This document shows positions 57,240 to 64,000 of a stretch of 64,000 nt of DNA, one piece after another. Every line of letters begins with the position of its first letter. Positions within the stretch are counted from its first letter, which is position 1. This DNA comes from Mactromeris polynyma (taxonomy: Eukaryota > Mollusca > Bivalvia > Venerida > Mactridae), in assembly GCA_032209605.1 (NCBI GenBank), contig JASFXZ010000014.1, positions 4,980,912 to 5,044,911 of the forward strand. The letters run 5' to 3'. The position numbers were made by a program, and so were the translations under genes. The notes below the pieces were generated by a model. The model ran no database searches. It had not been told where the DNA came from and worked only from the letters and a program-made list of their open reading frames with translations.

Positions 57240-59783
57240 AATATAATTCGGCACTGCTAACTCTTGGTAAGGGTCGAAAGATGAGAGGAATTTAAATTTG
57301 GCCGCGATATTTTTTCTGTGAAGTGTTTATGATTTTGATGACCTGTGGTATACCAGAGCCAATGTTACGTTATTTTGTGAGCTTTAATGTTCGTCAAAGG
57401 CTACGTATTTTGCTGGGAGGGGGTCGAACATAACAATGTTAAACAACCATTAAACGCTTGGATTGCGTTTAGTTGATAATGATCAGATGATCATGCGAAC
57501 GCTTGCATGTTCTATAAATATTCACAATGAATGATCTGGATTATTTCAATATTACTTGTTAAGCAACGTCTGAAGTATTTATCAAAGGCATTATTCTGTA
57601 GTATGATAAATTTGTCTGAATATATCGTCGAAACCAATTATTCGTTTTTCTTTTATCGCGATAAAAACCGTATTGATCACGGACCGGGCGGAGTTTTAGC
57701 CAATACCCGTCAGTTCACTCACTAAAATGATTGATACGTAAGTACTATCTTGATATGAAAGCAGGTTAAGACAACTGTTCCACTGTACATACACGAAAAA
57801 GTGTTTGAACGCAAGAAGCAGGCTGTATTGAAAGATAATAATTCACTATCTTAGAGAATTCCAGAATGACGGAAACTTTGGCCCAAACTTCGATTGTAAA
57901 TTAACACATTCGAGAAAGTGTTTCTGCGATTTCTGGGAACATTCTTAGTGATTGTAAGAAAATGGCGTCTGCTTACTAACTGGTATTATTTCTCTGAGAT
58001 TATCCAAGCCTATTTCTTCCATATGGTGACCATTAATTATTAAAATAGAAAAAAAATCATTTTATCCCTGTTACTTATTTATAGGTTATCACGTGACATA
58101 AATTAAGAATTGTGGGCCTAATTGCCTGACTGTGATCGTGAAAAACAGCTAAGAAATTACATCTTTGGTATGGCCAAACAATTAAGACGAACATTTTTAT
58201 GGTGATAAATTTGATCGGTCGTATTTCGACATAATTCAAAGGAAACGTAAATCATGCCGTGTCATATATGCCAGGAGTTACGAATATCGCTTGAACATAA
58301 ATCAGTCGTAAGCGATCGTAAATCTTCATAACTGTGTCATAAGTGTTGGCGAGATTTTTAATATGTTTGTTTTGTTCAAGTACGTCCCAGAACCGTTTTC
58401 ATTTATTTTGAAATTGCTTTTCTACTTTTTTTTGCAAGAATCATATTGAACACGTATTTTGGCTTTGTGTTAAGCCAACGATCTTGACTGTTTAATAAAT
58501 ATTCTATAGAAAGATATTACAAAATTTGATAACTGCGCTCAAGTGTAGACATAAAATACGGATTTGAGAAATTTGCTGCTCTGTCATTTCTATTTTTAGA
58601 AAGGCATGTCCTACTTTCTTCAATAGGGTTGTTTGTTAACTTTGTATATGTCCGTTAACCCTCGGATACGGTTCCAGTCTTCCAAGTCACTTTTGCATCA
58701 CAGTTCCTGTACTATGTCAATCTTCAGAACGCGTTGTTTGATTAAACGGATGGTTGAAACTGTCCCGAGTTCAAACGTAAAGAATTGGTAACACGGACCA
58801 TCTCCAAAAGTGGAATAATCCAATCTAAAAATAGCACTCATATAAGCATGTCGACAAACACGCCAAAAACACTAATACGTCCCTATTATAATGTCACATA
58901 TTTAAATTACTGTGAATAAATAGATTCACCGACTTGTGGTCTCGTATTGTGTGATTTTTGGCGTAATTTTGTGTCAAAGCATTCTAAAAATACACCTGTT
59001 ATAGCAAATGGCGGACACGCATTCCGTAATATACTAGGCAACAGTGTTAACCAGTCATTTTGTACTTTGAGAATTAACTGCTTTACGACAAAGTGTTCTG
59101 AAAAAGATGGGCGTAATTTTAATAGGCTTACATCGATTTATTTCCATGGTTCAATTCATTTCAATCATACTTATTATATTTTACTGCAATCAAAATCAAC
59201 AGCAGATGTATCCAGTTGTAGGTGAACTGGTTAAAAGAGGGTTAGCACTTTTGATCAGTGTATTTTCACAAGCGATGCTGACGTGCCACGTGTGTTTCCC
59301 CACCTCTGCGTGACAACTGTGTATGGAACTAGTGTGACGTATTTAGCGCTCTGGCACATAAAAGTGATAGCCAAACAGATATGTGGTCATTCTCTAGGTA
59401 ATCCCAGGAGACGTGTCAATACCATTAAATATCAGACGACTGTTCGGGCATATGTTTTTTTTCCAGTCACACTGGATTTATATTTTTAGCTTGTACAGGA
59501 AATGTTTTAAAGGAGTTCCGAAATGGAGCAAAAATGAGGCCGGAAGACAAAAATAGTTGTAAAAATGGGGAGGGGTGGGAGTCAAAACAGGGCTGCCAAA
59601 CAATAAAAGGGAATGCAAACTTATTTCAATAGAATCAGAACAACAAGTTTTCCAGTGAACAGTTTTCTAGAACCATAAAAAGTGACGTTTTGCTTCCCGA
59701 ACGGAAATTAAAACCTTTATATAATAACACACGTCCTCATTAGGAAGCACTTATGATTTTCCGTTCGGAAAGTTTCATCCATA
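57240..59783. other. Large spacer without recognised features
   Basis: About 2.5 kb of AT-rich unique sequence. Open stretches at 58947-59225 and 59283-59489 (plus) have no recognised domains. A ccgaacggaaa (about 59698) and tttccgttcgg (about 59758) inverted pair stands just before the next array. Confidence 0.4.
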
Positions 59784-62280
59784 AAACAGAATGTTGTGTT
59801 ACAGTTGTTTACAAGTCTCGGTGTATGAACAGAATGTTGTCTTACAGTTGTCTACAAGTCTCGGTGTATGAACAGAATGTTGTCTTACAGTTGTCTACAA
59901 GTCTCGGTGTATGAACAGAATGTTGTCTTACAGTTGTCTACAAGTCTCGGTGTATGAACAGAATGTTGTCTTACAGTTGTTTACAAGTCTCGGTGTATGA
60001 ACAGAATGTTGTCTTACAGTTGTTTACAAGTCTCGGTGTATGAACAGAATGTTGTCTTACAGTTGTTTACAAGTCTCGGTGTATGAACAGAATGTTGTGT
60101 TACAGTTGTTTACAAGTCTCGGTGTATGAACAGAATGTTGTGTTACAGTTGTTTACAAGTCTCGGTGTATGAACAGAATGTTGTCTTACAGTTGTTTACA
60201 AGTCTCGGTGTATGAACAGAATGTTGTCTTACAGTTGTCTACAAGTCTCGGTGTATGAACAGAATGTTGTCTTACAGTTGTCTACAAGTCTCGGTATATG
60301 AACAGAATGTTGTCTTACAGTTGTCTACAAGTCTCGGTGTATGAACAGAATGTTGTCTTACAGTTGTCTACAAGTCTAGGTGTATGAACAGAATGTTGTC
60401 TTACAGTTGTCTACAAGTCTCGGTGTATGAACAGAATGTTGTCTTACAGTTGTCTACAAGTCTCGGTATATGAACAGAATGTTGTCTTACAGTTGTCTAC
60501 AAGTCTCGGTGTATGAACAGAATGTTGTCTTACAGTTGTCTACAAGTCTAGGTGTATGAACAGAATGTTGTCTTACAGTTGTCTACAAGTCTCGGTGTAT
60601 GAACAGAATGTTGTCTTACAGTTGTCTACAAGTCTCGGTGTATGAACAGAATGTTGTCTTACAGTTGTTTACAAGTCTCGGTGTATGAACAGAATGTTGT
60701 CTTACAGTTGTCTACAAGTCTCGGTGTATGAACAGAATGTTGTCTTACAGTTGTCTACAAGTCTCTGTATATGAACAGAATGTTGTCTTACAGTTGTCTA
60801 CAAGTCTCGGTGTATGAACAGAATGTTGTCTTACAGTTGTCTACAAGTCTAGGTGTATGAACAGAATGTTGTCTTACAGTTGTCTACAAGTCTCGGTATA
60901 TGAACAGAATGTTGTCTTACAGTTGTCTACAAGTCTCGGTGTATGAACAGAATGTTGTCTTACAGTTGTCTACAAGTCTCGGTGTATGAACAGAATGTTG
61001 TCTAACAGTTGTCTACAAGTCTCTGTGTATGAACAGAATGTTGTGTTACAGTTGTCTACAAGTCTCGGTATATGAACAGAATGTTGTCTAACACTTGTCT
61101 ACAAGTCTCGGTATATGAACAGAATGTTGTCTTACAGTTGTCTACAAGTCTCGGTGTATGAACAGAATGTTGTCTTACAGTTGTCTACAAGTCTCGGTGT
61201 ATGAACAGAATGTTGTCTTACAGTTGTCTACAAGTCTCGGTGTATGAACAGAATGTTGTCTTACAGTTGTCTACAAGTCTCGGTGTATGAACAGAATGTT
61301 GTCTTACAGTTGTCTTCAAGTCTCGGTATATGAACAGAATGTTGTGTTACAGTTGTCTACAAGTCTCGGTATATGAACAGAATGTTGTCTTACAGTTGTC
61401 TACAAGTCTCGGTATATGAACAGAATGTTGTCTTACAGTTGTCTACAAGTCTCGGTGTATGAACAGAATGGTGTCTTACATTTGTCTACAAGTCTAGGTG
61501 TATGAACAGAATGGTGTCTTACAGTTGTCTACAAGTCTCGGTGTATGAACAGAATGGTGTCTTACAGTTGTCTACAAGTCTCGGTGTATGAACAGAATGG
61601 TGTCTTACAGTTGTCTACAAGTCTCGGTGTATGAACAGAATGGTGTCTTACAGTTGTCTACAAGTCTCGGTGTATGAACAGAATGTTGTCTTACAGTTGT
61701 CTACAAGTCTCGGTGTATGAACAGAATGTTGTCTTACAGTTGTCTACAAGTCTCGGTATATGAACAGAATGCTGTCTTACAGTTGTTTACAAGTCTCGGT
61801 GTATGAACATAATGTTGTCTTACAGTTGTCTACAAGTCTCGGTGTATGAACAGAATGTTGTCTTACAGTTGTCTACAAGTCTCGGTGTATGAACAGAATG
61901 TTGTCTTTCAGTTGTCTACAAGTCTCTGTGTATGAACAGAATGTTGTCTTACAGTTGTCTACAAGTCTCGGTGTATGAACAGAATGTTGTCTTACAGTTG
62001 TCTACAAGTCTCGGTGTATGAACAGAATGTTGTCTTACAGTTGTCTACAAGTCTCGGTGTATGAACAGAATGTTGTCTTTCAGTTGTCTACAAGTCTCTG
62101 TGTATGGACAGAATGTTGTCTTACAGTTGTCTACAAGTCTCGGTATATGAACAGAATGTTGTCTTACAGTTGTCTACAAGTCTCGGTGTATGAACAGAAT
62201 GTTGTCTTACAGTTGTCTACAAGTCTCGGTGTATGAACAGAATGTTGTCATACAGTTGTCTACAAGTCGCGGTATATGAA
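59784..62280. repeat. 43-bp satellite (58 units)
   Basis: The unit is 43 bp: acagaatgttgtcttacagt, tgtctacaagtctcgg, tgtatga. Variants include TTTAC/TCTAC, CGGTGTATG/CGGTATATG/AGGTGTATG and ATGGTGTC. CGGTATATG and TAGGTG markers recur 172 bp apart near 60290-60550, indicating a 4-unit higher-order repeat. A run of ATGGTGTC units at about 61465-61650 shows local homogenisation. Lengths are essentially constant. Confidence 0.97.
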
Positions 62281-62395
62281 CTGGAATCAGAATCACTTCC
62301 CCTTAAGAAATGACGCAATATATCACAAGTGGGGAACGGATAGTACACTTATTAATTTATGTTGTTGATTCCTTTTCAAGAATGTGGAACTAAGT

Positions 62396-62608
62396 AGTGT
62401 TTCAGCATGTATCGGTCTGACTGGAGTTTTACTCACAGATGTTTCAGCATGTATCGGTCTGACTGGAGTTTTACTCACAGATGTTTCAGCATGTATCGGT
62501 CTGACTGGAGTTTTACTCACAGATGTTTCAGCATGTATCGGTCTGACTGGAGTTTTACTCACAAATGTTTCAGCATGTATCGGTCTGACTGGAGTTTTAC
62601 TCACAGAT
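62396..62608. repeat. 42-bp tandem repeat (5 units)
   Basis: Five nearly identical 42-bp units, agatgtttcagcatgtatcg plus gtctgactggagttttactcac. Fourteen codons per unit, so two plus frames and one minus frame stay open. Its unit is unrelated to the preceding 43-bp array, 115 bp away. Confidence 0.95.
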
Positions 62609-64000
62609 ATCGAAGCAGAATTAGAAGTAATAAGAAAGGGTTACAAGGATGTCTGAACCAACCCCAGTGTACGAAATAAATTCTTAATGAAGATCGAATT
62701 AATATATGTGAGTTATGTATGTGGCAGAAATATAAATTGATTGACATTAAAATATAATTCAAAACTTGTTTGCGTTACACCGGCGGTAAAATATAGCAAT
62801 AAAATCCCGATACGATCTAGATGTACTATAGATAATTCTGCAAACTGTAGTTAAGTCTTATCCGTGAAAGAGACATTGTTTATTGTTGCGGTAAATGGGC
62901 GGTTGTTTGAAAAGAGACTTTAATGGTGTCTTCCAGCAGAGTTGCAGTTAAATGCAACGGTTATTGGACATAATCAGTAATTCAGAGCCCGAAATTACAA
63001 CCGATACTTTTCTAACTGCACTCAATAAAATTTGTTAAATTGTTAAAATTTGCCTGGCTGAGCCTTAGTTAGGCAATTTGAGGGAGTGAAATGGATTACT
63101 ATAATGGTTACTGGGTAACAAGTTTTTCTCTTTTATACATTATTAGATATTTAAGTGACTCTTAGTTGCATTAATTGTTATTGATGAGTGTTATGCTTAA
63201 AATCACGTTCCCCTCAAATCTTTGATACACACATAGATCTTTAAGAAAATTGACACGAAGAATACTCAGCATTATTATTCACATAGGCACTCAAAGTTCG
63301 AGAAAATGACGAACTATCGTTTTTCTGTCTATCAGTATAAACATGTCATCTGTTCTCAAATTCGTAGGCTTTCATTCATCGAGCCATCCTTAAATTTTGT
63401 TTTGGTTTTGATGTGGGACTGTCGGTGTGTTTTTTTAATTCATATTTTAGGCACGTAAACGCCTTGCACATGCCAAACCAAAAATGCTTTCATGGGAGGA
63501 GCAGTTATTGTTTTAATGATATCAAAACTTTACACAAATGAACTTTCACAGAATTACAAACAACCGAAATCGGTTCAAAATATTATACATACGTTTCAAG
63601 ACAAACAAACGTTTATGCAATTGTTCTATTGATTTTAAACCTATTTGTGATAACAACAACTGATCCCTGAATGTGTGCAAGCTTGTTTATTTTATAAACA
63701 TTGTTTATTTCTTCTCTATTATAGTAGCTCGGATAATACTGGTAATCTCGCGCTAGTGTGTTTGAGTCACACAGTTGAGCGCTTATTTTTCTCTTTTATA
63801 TGCAAAATATTTTTCCAAATTTCTTGGAATTGTGGATAGCTTCAAAAACCTGTTGGCTGTAGAAGTATTTTGATCTCACATATTCACATAAAAAGCTGTT
63901 GGTAACATTTTTTCCCAAAGAAAATGATGATTCTGCCTTAATTATGTGAAATTCTTAAACAATATCATTATTACATTCCGTTCGTGTTATTGATAGATAC
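62609..64000. other. Spacer to window end
   Basis: About 1.4 kb of AT-rich unique DNA. I see no ORF, RNA gene or element end. Confidence 0.45.

Noticed and set aside
58947..59489. ORFs of 92, 68 and 68 codons in the large right-hand spacer
   Set aside because: Overlapping frames without recognisable similarity; lengths are plausible by chance.

Overview
The window looks like non-coding DNA from an animal, most likely a marine invertebrate and perhaps a mollusc or other lophotrochozoan. The reasons are: AT-rich spacers; no operon-like packing, ribosome-binding sites or long unique ORFs; tRNA-derived SINEs; many short inverted-repeat DNA transposons with TA target duplications; a decayed Tc1-type transposon; and a probable pogo-type transposase remnant. 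The taxon is an inference from the style of the repeats. I recognise no intact protein-coding host gene, no rRNA, no functional tRNA gene and no CRISPR array. The long open frames (up to about 1,600 codons) come from stop-free tandem repeats.

About 21 kb of the 64 kb (roughly one third, summed by hand) is tandem minisatellite. There are more than 20 unrelated arrays with units from 16 to 78 bp. The largest are a 57-bp array at 29101-33984, a 43-bp array at 59784-62280, a 16-bp pyrimidine array at 18230-20572, a 20-bp array at 1352-3326 and a 32-bp array at 4981-6839. Several carry higher-order structure, notably a 23-24-unit block duplicated inside the 57-bp array.

Between the arrays lie mobile elements. 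Families A, B and C are short TA-flanked or TA-like inverted-repeat elements. Family D has a 31-bp terminal repeat and occurs at 193-582 and 56942-57239. Single elements are seen at 11316-11552 (5-bp target duplication), 34097-34395 (foldback) and 44529-44873 (8-bp target duplication). Two SINE families are present; two SINE-1 copies are bounded by 9-bp duplications. A Tc1 element (53885-55354) sits at a TA inside a second inverted-repeat element (53761-55441); its transposase is broken by a stop and two frameshifts.

Layout: 1-4.9 kb, family D element, then a pogo-like element with a 20-bp array inside; 5-10.7 kb, 32-bp array, intact family A element, CT-rich tract, 17-bp array; 11-18 kb, spacers with SINEs and small elements; 18-29 kb, seven arrays; 29-34 kb, the 57-bp array; 34-43 kb, foldback, SINEs, 63-bp and 35-bp arrays; 43-47.3 kb, 27-, 39-, 24- and 47-bp arrays and the 8-bp-TSD palindrome; 48-53 kb, family A/B/C elements and a 32-bp array with a CRE palindrome in most units; 53-57.3 kb, nested Tc1 and family B/D elements; 57-64 kb, a large unannotated spacer, then 43-bp and 42-bp arrays.

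The recurring theme is that satellites arise inside transposable elements. The 20-bp array lies inside a pogo-like element, the 17-bp array inside a family C-like element, the 18-bp array inside a family B element, and the 39-bp array spans the edge of a family A element whose single-copy counterpart is still present at 49 kb. The second theme is two arrays whose units carry bZIP-type core sites (TGACGTCA and TGACGTG).
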